The notes beneath the pieces are model-generated. The model ran no database searches, was not told where the DNA came from, and saw only the letters and a program-made list of their open reading frames with translations. A program made the translations under genes and the position numbers. Below are positions 37,517-48,190 of a stretch of DNA of 64,000 nucleotides, piece after piece; within the stretch, counting starts at the first letter, position 1; every line of letters begins with the position of its first letter. The stretch comes from Coprinellus micaceus (Eukaryota; Basidiomycota; Agaricomycetes; Agaricales; Psathyrellaceae): positions 992,001 through 1,056,000 of the forward strand of contig OX596337.1 in the NCBI GenBank assembly GCA_951394405.1. Reading direction: 5' to 3'.

Positions 37517-38129
37517 TGGACTGTTGGTGGAACTTTCTGGGCTTCTTTATTGCATTCAAGCGCTTCGTCACTTTCTATCTGCCATGTAGTATCTCTCGTA
37601 CTTACGGTTCGTGGACATTGGGATTGGATTTATATATTGGATTACGTCGCGAGCTTCTTAGACTGAGGATGTGACGTGGGGACCTCTGCCTCGGAAGCAA
37701 ATCAACGCTAATCTGCAGCATATAGCGGGGATGCGTGTCGCCCCAAAGACCTACGCTGCTTCACAGGTTCCTTCAGACACCCAACCGAAGGGTGCGTGAA
37801 CGCTCAGACGTGGAAACGAGACCCTTGAGCACCTTCCATGATACCCCCAAGACCTCGACGCAAAGGAGGGAGTAAGGATCCTCAACGAATTGTGCCTAAG
37901 TGAATCCACGGTAGTCGATGTGTGGCGCCAGAAAGTCGAAACTCGAGCGAGAAAGTTGAGGAACGGTGGCAAGGAGCCGTGTAACCCTGGCGGGAGCTCC
38001 GGCACAGCCCAAATGTGAACGATAGCGAACCCAGCGGCTTTTAGCCCTCGGTATCACGTCCTTGGCCACCGTTATTCACGGCCGGATATCATAGCAATAA
38101 GGCTGTAAAGTGTCGGCTGTGTCGCCTTT
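37517..38129. other. 3' flank of paralogue 3
   Basis: About 600 bp with no supported gene or repeat. Confidence 0.4.
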
Positions 38130-39060
38130 TTGATCTGAAAGGTTGTGCAAGAGAAGGAGGCCCGATACGCCAGAGTGCGCGGGATTCCACCGAAGCAGGG
38201 CTTGGAATGGATGAGGGGGCGTGGGCGAATGCCCTCGACTCTCTGTCAGTCGCGGGGGTGAATGAAAGCCGTAGGGCACCGATCATTGGACGCCGTTGAA
38301 CGTGGCCCCTCCTCAACGACCCGGTCGCATCTTACGGGGGAGGCACGATGGATGTACGAGTTGATACATCATGAACGGGCACACAGCGGGGGCGGTTGGT
38401 TTAATGAAAGAGCTCGACAATTAGTGGTAGCTTGAAGGATGGAGGGGTGTACGGGATGCAAGCGTGAGCGAGTGGACGCCATCTAAGCAGCGCCTCCGAA
38501 ACATGGGCCGTTGAGCGCGCCCAGTAATGGGTGTCAGTCGAAGGGGTGTATCGCGAGGTCACGGACAAACAGAAGGCACGATGCAGGGGCTTGCAGGGGC
38601 TAGAAGCGGGGCCGTGTCGGTTCGTCGAGAGAGCGAAAACGGAATGTCTAGATGAGACAGGCGTGAGCACAAATGACGATGTCGATAGAGAAGGAATGCG
38701 ATGCTCCTCGTTTCACTGGAGTGACACACGAGAGCGAGGAGGCGACCCCGCCCAGACTCCCACGTCTCCAAAAAGAAAACATGGAGTACACGTCCACGCC
38801 TGCTGATACCCAAGAGAGCGTGAGGGACGATCTAAGAAGGGTTTGGGATGGATGAGGGGGGCGGGGGTGAATGAAAGCCGTAAGGCATCAATCGTTGAAC
38901 CAACGTCGAATTGGCCCCTCCTCAACGACCCGATCGCGTCTTGCATGAGCCCCAGTACGCCTACCTACCCTTATCCTCCCTTTCGTCTTGCATGCTGACC
39001 GTCCTTGTCCAAGTCAACGCGTCGTCCCTCGGGGCTCTCGTCGACATCACACCTTACATA
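38130..39060. repeat. Dispersed degenerate repeat, two partial copies
   Basis: The blocks at 38160-38340 and 38830-39020 resemble each other and 23690-23920 (GGAATGGATGAGGGGGC / GGGATGGATGAGGGGGG, GAATGAAAGCCGTA, GGCCCCTCCTCAACGACCC). The part at 38530-38790 resembles 23380-23660. Confidence 0.55.
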
Positions 39061-39747
39061 ATACGCATCAAACCTCGAGGCACGGCTGGGTTGGCTTGGT
39101 GGCTGAACAAGGCACACACGCCTTTGTTATCCTTCCTGCTGTCATCCATTTGATCTCGTCCTTCTCCCACAGTGCCAGCGCTGTCCGCCCTCTTCTTCTC
39201 CCAATTCATTCCCGACGCCGTCTAGAGGCCTCGCTACTCGTCCTTGCCCCCTTGTCCTCGTCCTAATCCTACTCCTTGTCCGACCCTTTCCGTCGCCCTC
39301 TACCCCGGTAGCAACTTCAAGAGCCATTGAGGCCAAGCTGCGGTAACAACAAAAGCTCGAGTTCACCCCCCGAGTATCGAAAGCTCTGACCCTGCAGAGC
39401 TGCCCACCTTCTTTTGAATACCCACTCTCGTTTTTGGTTTCGGTCTTTTGGTGAGTGCAGCGCTCTCGTCTCTTCTCTCAGTCCCGGGTTCGGGGTTCGT
39501 TCACTCAACCTACGCTGTGGGTGTATCACCGCGCTATCCTTCTATCAACGCCTTACGCACCCCCGCTCCCGCACTCGACGCGCCCATTAATATCCCTCCG
39601 TCCTTCTCATTAACGCTAATCTAACCTCCCCCCTCTCTCTCCCTACAGAACCCCTTCCCCTTACCGCCTACTCATACACTACACCTACACACACCCTAAA
39701 CTCAACATCTCGACCATCTCCCCTCAACGATCTCAATCACTCGAATT
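39061..39747. other. Promoter region of the small membrane-protein gene
   Basis: No gene is supported. From about 39580 to 39740 it is C/T-rich with CTCTCTCC tracts and CTACACC repeats, a common basidiomycete promoter/5' UTR composition. Confidence 0.4.
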
Positions 39748-40732
39748 ATGTCCACTCAACAACGCCAACACCCACGCCCCGCCCAACAGCAGGCACGGCC
39801 TCAGATGGCTCAACGTCCCGGTACGCGTCTTTCTCTCGCGTTCCCAGCTTCTCCGGCGTTGACTGACTGATGGCTTCTTCTCCCCCTCCTATCATACTCT
39901 GCCCTCATCCACACGTACCTGCGCACACGACCACCCCTCACCAACACCATCCCCCCCACCCACACTCAACAACCCAACAGCCCGCCGCCTCCCCACCGCC
40001 CGCCGGCTCGACTACATCCTCATCCCCGCCCCCCTCGACCTCTCCCTCTCCTCCCTCTCCACCCTCTCCGAAAAGTCGCCCCTCCCCTCCATCATCGTCA
40101 CGCCCTCCTCGCCCACGCACTTCGGGCGGGGAGCCGGAGACGCCTTCTCATTCGAGGGTGCGGGCACGGGTGAGGACGGGGGAAGGGGGAGGGAGTACGA
40201 TTACGCTATTGCGTTTATGGTCCAGCCCACGGCCCCGGGGTTCGTGCAGCGGACGGTCGCCAAGGCGAAGGCGGTGGTGGGGGAGACGGCGGGGAGGGTA
40301 AGCGAGAGGATGAGAGGGGTGAGTCCGATGGGGTGGACGTGGAGGAACCGGGGCTACGCGCCCATCGCCCTCCCCATCTCCGCTCCCCCGACTCAAACCG
40401 AGTTTAACGTACCGACCTTTCCCCCGGAGAAGAAGCGGACGAACAAAGTCCTCGTCGTCCTCACCGCCGTGTTCGTGCTCGTGTTCTGCCATATGCTCGC
40501 GCATTTCTTTACGCGCGCGAGCCTCTACTCGCCTATACCCCTCTCTTCAGCGAGCCTCGACCTTGCGTCGACGTCGCCTGTTCTACCGAACTCGAATGGG
40601 TATATGGTCCCGGCGACGATACCGGGGAGTGTGGAGGGAGGTGTGAAGGCGAAGGCGTATGCGCTTTTGGGCAAGATGGAGGTGAAGGGGTGGTTGGGGT
40701 GGGCTGTTGGGGGGAAGAGGGGGGATGTTTGA
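39748..40732 (+). CDS. Small single-pass membrane protein, unrecognised
   Basis: Two exons, 39748-39820 and 39981-40732, give 825 nt and 274 residues; the phases fit although the 160-nt intron is long for this genome. The N-terminus MSTQQRQHPRPAQQQARPQM is Gln/Pro-rich and polar. RRLDYILIPAPLDLSLSSL and REYDYAIAFMVQP follow, then a basic amphipathic stretch (RTVAKAKAVVGETAGRV). One clear membrane helix, VLVVLTAVFVLVFCHMLA, sits at residues 181-200 and is preceded by KKRTNK, suggesting a cytosolic N-terminus. It has a frameshifted inverted copy at 31984-32690. No family is recognised. Confidence 0.75.
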
Positions 40733-41240
40733 GTTGGGATAGGAGGTTCGCTCTTCGGTCGTGGATATCTGTACGTTGGCGTTGGTTTGTTGGCTTGGGT
40801 GGTGTTCTTGGTCATTGGTTGGGTGGATGTTGTGTTCTCTGGAGGTTTTGGTGTTAGGTTCACGTACGTTCGACCACGTCCCTCCTCTATTCTCACGAGT
40901 CTTGGGTGGGTCATAACGACCCTCTGATTCTCCTCTTTCGTAGGTAGGTAGGTAGGTACCCCCTCTTCTCCCTCTCCTCTTCTTCGCTTTTTGCTTTTTG
41001 CTTTTAGCTTTTAGCTCATACTCAGCTTTCGTTGCATATCGCATACTCACTTCACTTCCTGACGTTCACTTTCAAACTTTTACGACACGTATTTATTTCA
41101 TTTATTCCGTTGGTTCGGCTTACTTACACATTCCGTTGGTTCTCGTTGGTTCTCTCGTTGATCTGGTTGGTAGGAGAGCGTTGTTTTCTTGCATATAGCT
41201 GTCGTTTGGTTCGGTACGTAGGGTTATACCACGTCTTTTT
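39900..41240 (+). repeat. Inverted segmental duplication, right arm
   Basis: Matches the minus strand of 31605-32740 across most of the small membrane-protein gene and about 500 bp of 3' flank. A (GTAG)n stretch at 40943-40959 differs in unit number between the arms. Confidence 0.85.
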
Positions 41241-41289
41241 TCATGTCCCCCTTTTCCCCTCCTCCGTTCACCTCTGGCTTTTCGGGCAG

Positions 41290-42560
41290 TGAGATGAGGG
41301 TGGCGTGTGCAGGGTCGACCGCGCCAAGAAGCTTAGCGACGCAAGCTTAGACTGCGGACCTGGGTGTGGATGTGGGTGCAGTCGTTTGGAAGGTAACCAT
41401 GAGAGTGGGCATCGTAGGTTTACAGCTTGGCTAGCAACGTCTCGTAGCCGAGCGTGGGGCTTGAGGAACGCGTCAGTCAGCCGAGGCCGGGACAGGTCGT
41501 TGGTGTCGGTGAGGCGATCGAGTAATGGGTCGGTCAAAGATCTTAGGGGAGGGTCCAGGTGGGTACAGGGAGAGGGTACGGAGACTTAAAGTGGACGGAA
41601 GGGGAAAAGGAGACGGGAGGGGTAGTGGATGGAAGGGTGGTGGGCAGGGTAGTTTGGGAGGAGCTGTGAGATGGAGGGCCCGGGATGGAGGGTAGAGGGA
41701 ATTCTGCGGACGAAACGAAGGTAGAGGATGGGCTTGGATGGGGAGAGGGAGAGCAGGAGGGATTCTCAGGCCTAAGAGTGAGGTGAGAGGGAGCGTAGGA
41801 AAGGAAGATAGGGAGCAACGTGTAAGGGAGCGCTATAAGTACATAGGAGATGCAAGGAGAGTGTGAGGGTGATTGGAAGTTGGGAACGGGAGGATGGGGT
41901 ACTACAACGGAATGTATCCGATCGAGTGCAAACTTGCTCGGAAAGGGGGACGTGTATCCCTCGAGCGTGTGTCAGAGGAGGTGTCAGAGGAGTGAAACAG
42001 GATGTCTTAGCCTGGCCGGACAAAATCCCAGGACACTTACGCCTCTTGGCATCGTCCGTCTTACCATCGGGTTGAAGGAAGACGCGGCAATGTAGTAGCA
42101 GTACTGAATCAACCAACTAAAACCTGACTCAGACGCGCCGCCGCGTGGCGTGCGCACGTACCTTCGGGACACGTAAACCTAGATGACTCGTACGTCATCG
42201 GGATTCGGGTCGGGGATCAGCGCCTCCGAAAAGAGCGGTTGGGCGCTTAGCGTCCGAGTGCGGGACGGTGGCTTGGGGTTTTTGCTCAGAGGGGTGGATG
42301 CTCGGTTCTCCCCGCTACGTGATATTACCAACGACACCCTACGCGCTGCACAATGCGATCCAAAAGAATCCTAGATTTCAGCCCTCGTCTACCTCCTAAA
42401 GTAGCAGAAATTGGCATAAGACCCCTGGTGAGTTCCCAGGTGGAGATCGGTTAAGCGCAGGGACATGTAGATAGATAGACATGTAAACAGAGATGGCAGG
42501 AGAACGCTATGCGAGGACTCGGTACTGAACATTCGGTTCTGTACAGACAACGAGCGTCCT
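41290..42560. repeat. 1.3-kb direct repeat, copy 1
   Basis: Aligns to 48190-49550. Shared blocks include CTTGGCTAGCAACGTCTCG, GTCTTACCATCGGGTTGAAG, GACGCGCCGCCGCGTGGCGT, and an end CAACGAGCGTCCTGTGCTCA next to the palindrome GTTACACAAGTTAGTGTAAC at 42571-42590. No transposase or reverse transcriptase frame is seen. It lies on the far side of paralogue 4 from copies 2 and 3. Confidence 0.75.
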
Positions 42561-42599
42561 GTGCTCAGTTACACAAGTTAGTGTAACACGCCAACTTGT

Positions 42600-43288
42600 C
42601 CCCATAATGGATGCCAGGGGAAATACACGTCTTCGAATCGCTGTTGCTATAACACGTCCCCAAGAGCGTCTCTTCATTACCGCTCGGATCCGGCGTCTTT
42701 GCCGTGCCAGTGCACCGCTGTGCACCGCGGTCCTTGTGTATCGCTCTAAGGCGCTAGAGTTGGTGCCTGGCACACGTGAGAGTATATTCGGTAGCAACGG
42801 CAGCCGCAGTTTCAGATGGCCAACTCGCACATATGAGGCGGATATGAGAGTAAGGACGATACGGTTGATAGCATATAAAAGCAAGTCGAAGAAGAATTTA
42901 GTTTAGTGGGTTGAATACCTCCCAACGAGAGTCGTCAGGTGGTGAGTATGGAGGTCCATGGAGGTGGGGGCATTTATGAAGGCATGGGGACTTATGAGGA
43001 TGGGGAGATTCATCAGTGTGTGGGCATGTCTGAAGGTGTGGACGCTCGAGGTACGGTATCCGAACCTTGTCTTGGATGAGAGGCAATTGAGGACGAGGTC
43101 GATTGCTCTAGAGAGGTGAACTTTCAGTTACGCCTCGAGTACCGAATGGAAGACCCTCACCGCCTCTGGATGGTTTTTGCTATTCGGTTGTGGGGGTGAT
43201 TGCGAGTGGTTGGGTATGTCAACCTGTAGTGGTGGCTTTTCAGCCTGTGATACTTCAAGCACCCGAAAGACAGTTCCCACCATTCTAT
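42600..43288. other. Spacer before paralogue 4
   Basis: Short frames only (for example 42607-42906 plus) with no motif. At 42930-43070 there are repeats of a GGGGA/CATTTATGAGG kind that give His/Pro-rich antisense frames. Confidence 0.35.
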
Positions 43289-46200
43289 CTATCCTCCCAT
43301 TTTGAATCCCCCGCGTTGGTTCAAATAACTGGTCAGGTAATGGTCAACCCCACGCGGCGTGAATGGGCCCGAGGCGCGCACCTCATATGCAAGACACCCC
43401 AGAGAATAGACGTCGGTAGGGAGTACAGACTCCATTGGATCGCTATGTTTCGCGTACCGGCCTGGCCTACACCGCGGATTTATAAGGTGAGAAATGGTAG
43501 GCTGACTCTCTCGGATCGATTCGCAGTCCGACGGGTCGGGTTCCCCCTGTGCCCCCGAGCGTATCCTCTCCGAGATCATGTAGCGCTCGAACCGTGACGC
43601 GAAGCGATCATCATAACTGGGCACCTCGGTAGCATCTGAGTTTGAAGCCAGAACGAAGCGCATAGTCTGTGACTCGTGAATTAGCATTGCTCTGCGCTGA
43701 GAAGTGGTCATAATCCTTCACCTTGGTTTCGCTGTGCTTGCTGATGTCACGGAGTTGTCGCCTCGGCATCTGGGTCGCTGCAGACTTCTCAGGATTTGAA
43801 TGGGTGCCTAGCCGAAGGATGTCATGTTCGCTGGCAGTTTCGTCGGTAATCCAGGAAAATAACTGTCTTTGTGCATCCAATCTTGACCCAGGCATGGGGA
43901 GTGGCGCTGGATACTGATTTTTGGCAGGCGAGTGTCGATCTAAAACTGGCCCCATGTGAGACTGATGACCAGTCCTGGGAGAGGTGTTGTGTAGCGAGGT
44001 GTACTCACCACCTTCAATGGGATTGAGGGTCTTGCAGAAACCCGCGACGCTGGAGTTCACAACGTCTGGTGTGATTCCTGGCTGGACTGTCAATGGAACT
44101 GGGGGCATTAATACCATGGTAGATGGCGTATCAGGCGCGGCACCCGCCGTCGAACTGGGAGAATGCACGATAGGTAATACAACGTCTACGTTCTGCGACT
44201 CCGAGGGTTGAAGCGAAAACCCTTTGATAAGTGGCTATTAAATTGTCGATTTAGCATTAGCCAAGCTTCGACACTGCATTACATCGAGATACTGACCAGA
44301 GTAGTATTCTCCAGAGGCGACGCCCGGTTAGAGGTTGATACGAGTGGTATATGGGGGTGAGGTGAAGTCTGGTGAACCGCCGCATAAGCCTTCGGTCCGT
44401 GAGGAGCGGGTTGCTTTAGCTTGAACTGACCTCTTTGAGATCCTCGTGTATCACACTATCTGTGTAGAGAAGTGCTGGGGTTGAGATTGTTTGTTCCGCC
44501 TCCTGGACGAGAAAGGGTTAATGGGGCCTTAAAAGGGTTGCAAGGAACTCAACTACTAACAAGGTCTGTCAATGTTGCGGCAGTAGCCGGACCCAAAGTG
44601 AACATGGTTTGGAAGGGCGATGGAAGTGGGAGTGTATTTGTAGCCCCGGAAAACCCCGTGGAATGCTGGGAAGGGTGGCCCTCCCTGTCATTCGATTCCA
44701 CTTGGGATAGTGAGGCGACACCTGCGCCTTTCGATGAGGCGAATTCAGGTAAGGTACGTACGGCTAAAGTACTATGGTCTGCCACTCCGAAACTAGCGGC
44801 GCTTGTTTGGACGAGGTAACTGCTAGGCGTACCTACAGAATGGAATTCAGCACTCGGGACTAATGGGAAGAGCGAACAATGATATACCTGAGGCTTCTGA
44901 ATACAACGCAAAACGCCACAGGTCATCATGACAGCGAGCAACATCCGCACCAGTCTACGGCACAGTCGATGTCAGAAATCATGTAAAAGTTGGTAGAAGA
45001 GGCGACTCACTAAGTCGAGGAGGTGCTTGGTGATGGCATCGGATGGGTGACATGCCTTAATCCATTCACTCTTTAGCGCGCGTTTATACTGAACATATGT
45101 ACTGTGAAGGACTCACCTCTGGAAGCGAGTCCAGAAAATCGTAAACACCCAACCCACGATTACGGGCATACCCGCTGAGAGGTGACTGATCCCCGCCACA
45201 ATCTTCTAGGTTGGAGCCCTGGTCCTGGCTTCCGCCGGGGGATCTCCTGTTCAATCCACCAAAATGAGGCGAGTTTGGTGCACCAGAGCCGTATTTGCTT
45301 CCTAGGTGACCCTCTCGCCGGTTTTCATCGCTTCCGCTCGGTCCCCTTCTGTTCCCTCGAGATGTCGAAGGCCCGGATGAATCGGAGGACCCACTCTCAG
45401 GGGAAACCTTCGCCGATCGCTTCATCCGATCGCGGAATGCCTGTGAAAAGCCCAGGGTGAAGCCAACTATAAAAAGTGTCTGGTCCTTCACCCCCACTTG
45501 GTCGCTCGTGCAAAACACGGCCTCTGAAGAGGAGCATGTTTTCGTCCATACATAACTGGCCCGAGCATCACCATCACGGGTCGTGTTCTGGAGGCGCATT
45601 AAGTCGTAAGGGGGCACGCCGCGTTCTTTGAAGGCCGCGAGAGCAAAGCTGTCGCTCTTCTTACACCCGGTGATTATGTACAGAGATTCTTCGTTTGCAA
45701 TTTGTCGTATTGAGTTGGCGTGTCTGTAGACGAGCTCCGCGTACCGGATTATCCATTCTCCTAGCTCAGCGTAGTCGTCGAGCTCTTCAGAATCAATCGG
45801 TGATGTCCCCACTAAGATTGCTCCGTTCTGGGACTGGCAACGAAAGTCGAAAGAGATCACAGTGCTGGTCAAATATATATGAGTTTGTGTGTGTGTGTGT
45901 GTGTGTGTGACTAATCTGCTCACTTTGGGTCGTATTCAGAGAGAATGATGTCCGATGAAGCTCCCTCAGCGATCGTCCTGTTTTGTGGAATATCGTCCGG
46001 ATATACCTTGACATTCCTTGAAGGCAAGCGGAAGGGTGCTACCTTCCAGCGGCCAGCGTCCATCCTCAACTCCTCTTCGTCATCCCAAATGTTGAAAGCC
46101 TTTTTGAAGCCCGCCTCGACGCTGAAGAACCCGACGTCTCCCGGGATGGTCCCCCGTTGGCCAGAACTCGGATTGCGAGGTCGCGGTCTAAAGATCGGAA

Positions 46201-46742
46201 GACCCTTTCCTGATCTCAACATGCTCTGAAAATAGACCTGCGGGGTTGTAGGGCTCTGCGATTCGAAAAGGCGTGGGTCGAGATCCATAGTCGACAACTA
46301 TGTGTGCGTCAGGCGTGTGCAAAGCTTGGCAACACAAATAGAATCTAACCAGTGCAACATCCTCCTGTGAGTTACATGGGGACGAGGCACAGCTACTACC
46401 AGGAGTCAAAGGTGGGGTACTATCAGAGTCGCATGAGAGTGGGGGTGCAGCTAGTTTGCGCCGCAAGCCTCGTATCCATTTAGCGGCTTTGGAAGGGGGG
46501 CCGCGTGGTATTCTCTGTGGAGCAGCTGCAATGTGTCTCTTTGGGAAGTCTTCTTGAGGCGGCGCGAAGTCGTTGAGAATCTGGTTGCGCCCAGGCGGAT
46601 TTCCACCGAAATTGAACTCGAGGTTGACGGTGGGACTGAACATGTCGTTTCCGGCCGCTTTGAATTCTGACTTATTGAAAGTCGGACTTTTACATTCAGA
46701 AAACATGCTGGATCCTTTCCGAGGGTGTCCTGTGCTTGACAT
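43289..46742 (-). CDS. Array paralogue 4, opposite strand, with kinase remnants
   Basis: Starts at 46742 (MSSTGHPRKGSSMFSE). Exons on minus: 46742-46350, 46297-45924, 45864-45117, 45055-45011, 44954-44888, 44832-44773 and 44721 onwards, then several less certain exons to the stop at 43289. Exon sizes mirror the other paralogues (45 and 60 nt are identical). Modules 1-4 are clear: TPPLTPGSSCASSPCNSQED, TTPQVYFQSMLRSGKGLPIF, PGDVGFFSVEAGFKKAFNIW, LYIITGCKKSDSFALAAFKE, QTLFIVGFTLGFSQAFRDRM, CHPSDAITKHLLDL and ARCHDDLWRFAL. The 3' part is long, Pro/Ser-rich and poorly conserved; near 43382-43460 it keeps a trace of a kinase activation segment and helix F, LPTDVYSLGCLAYEV. The catalytic loop was not found. 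The gene may be functional as a platform only, or decaying at its 3' end. Confidence 0.6.
45886..45909. repeat. (GT)n microsatellite in an intron of paralogue 4
   Basis: About eleven GT units inside the intron between exons 2 and 3 of paralogue 4. Confidence 0.9.
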
Positions 46743-46834
46743 CGCGACTGTGGAAGAGATATCGACGAGGGAAAGCGATGTGCGGTGACGGTAGTAGAAG
46801 GCGGGAGGAAGAGCAGCAACACGCTGATAAAAGT

Positions 46835-46842
46835 GGTTTATA
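46835..46842 (-). promoter_or_regulatory. TATAAACC element of paralogue 4
   Basis: TATAAACC on the minus strand, 93 bp before the ATG at 46742, equivalent to the elements of paralogues 1-3. Confidence 0.5.
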
Positions 46843-47649
46843 CTCGGTTGGGCAGAGGGTTTGTTCCATTTCGGATTGGTTTGACGTTGAAATCTCCCAA
46901 AAAAGTGAGGAGAGTCCAATTAGAAGAAGTAGTGAAGCGACCTTCGAGCGGTGTCCCTGCTTCTTTTGGTCGCCTGACCCACGTCCGACTGAGAGCCAGT
47001 GGCGTGTGCTGAATGCGGTACGGTGCGTGCATAGTAAATACACGGCCCCCGAACACGAGGCTTAGATTGCTGTTGAATGCTTGGGCGCCTAATGAAGCTG
47101 TGGGTTCATATTGCTGTTTAGGGCGCTTCGTGTCCCTTGCGCTATCCCTTTCTGGATTCCGTGCGGGGCGTTGCATTCCAAAATGGTTGGCTTGAGAATA
47201 GGAGCTGCGTGCAACACAGGAAACACACAACTTGGCCTGGGTGATTGACTCGGATACTAAGAACCCTTTTGACGCGGGGTATCCCGCGTCACCCCCCGGC
47301 GCCCGCTATCCGGGGGCCTCAGATAGCCCCTGTGTCAAATACCCCCTCTGCTGGCATTGTCCTTCCGAATCGTTCACTCCCGTATCCCATAAACCTTTTT
47401 TGGGGGGCTACTAACAATCACAAAGCGCCTCTATTTCACCCATCTTCCCCAGCTGTTAGCCTGTCGGTTAGTCGTACTCGCCCGCACGCCCTCCTGCGTT
47501 TGCCGACCTGACGCATTTCCTCTCGTCAACGCCCTCCTCCTCCCTTCGCCTGCGTCTGAACCTACACGCCCGCGTAGCTTCCGCAATGTATGGCGCATTA
47601 TTCTCTCTCCAAGGACCCTTCTTCGGGGAAGGCCCGACGACGTAGTGTT
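46843..47649. other. Upstream flank of paralogue 4
   Basis: About 800 bp with only short frames. It does not obviously match the conserved upstream blocks of paralogues 1-3 beyond the TATAAACC element. Confidence 0.35.
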
Positions 47650-48190
47650 GAACCAACCAAATTCACCTGAAGGCTGACTCGGACGCGCGCATGACGTACA
47701 TTCGAGGACACGTAAACCCGGATGACTGGATCCGTATGAAGTACGTCATCGGGGTTCGGGTTCGGGGATCAGCGCCCCTTGGGGCTGGGCGCTTAACGTG
47801 CGATGGTAGTCGTTGTGTTCGAGGTCGGTTAGGATTTATACTCAGAGCCGCGCATAGTCGGTGCAGCCAACTGCGTGCTATTACCAACAGTACCCCACGC
47901 ACTGTACAGGCGGGTGAATCCAATCCAATCCAATCCAAGATTCTTGGTTTCGCGTTGTTTTGCTTAAGGCGAATTTCAGCGCTTATTTACCCCTTACTAA
48001 AGTAGCAGGAATTATCGTAAGGCCTCTGATGGGCTCTCAGGTCGGAATTGTTCAAGTGCAGGGGTATGTGCCATACGTGGGTAGAGAGACAGATATCTAA
48101 AAAAGGATGGAAGGACAACGCTATGCGAGGACTCAGTACTGACATTCGGTTATGTACAGACAACGAACGTGCAGTGCTCAGTTACACATG
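47650..48190. repeat. 1.3-kb direct repeat, partial copy 2 (second half only)
   Basis: Corresponds to 42100-42570 and 49020-49520, diverged: GTACGTCATCGGG/TTTCGGG, TACAGACAACGAACGTGCAG, CAGTTACACA. It joins directly to copy 3 at about 48190. A short (CCAAT)n run (ATCCAATCCAATCCAATCC) lies at 47916-47935. Confidence 0.65.

Noticed and set aside
45880..45912. Poly-Thr/His signal at the start of paralogue 4 exon 3 (MSRLVTHTHTHTQTH)
   Set aside because: It is the GT microsatellite of an intron read through; splicing at 45864 gives the family sequence instead.
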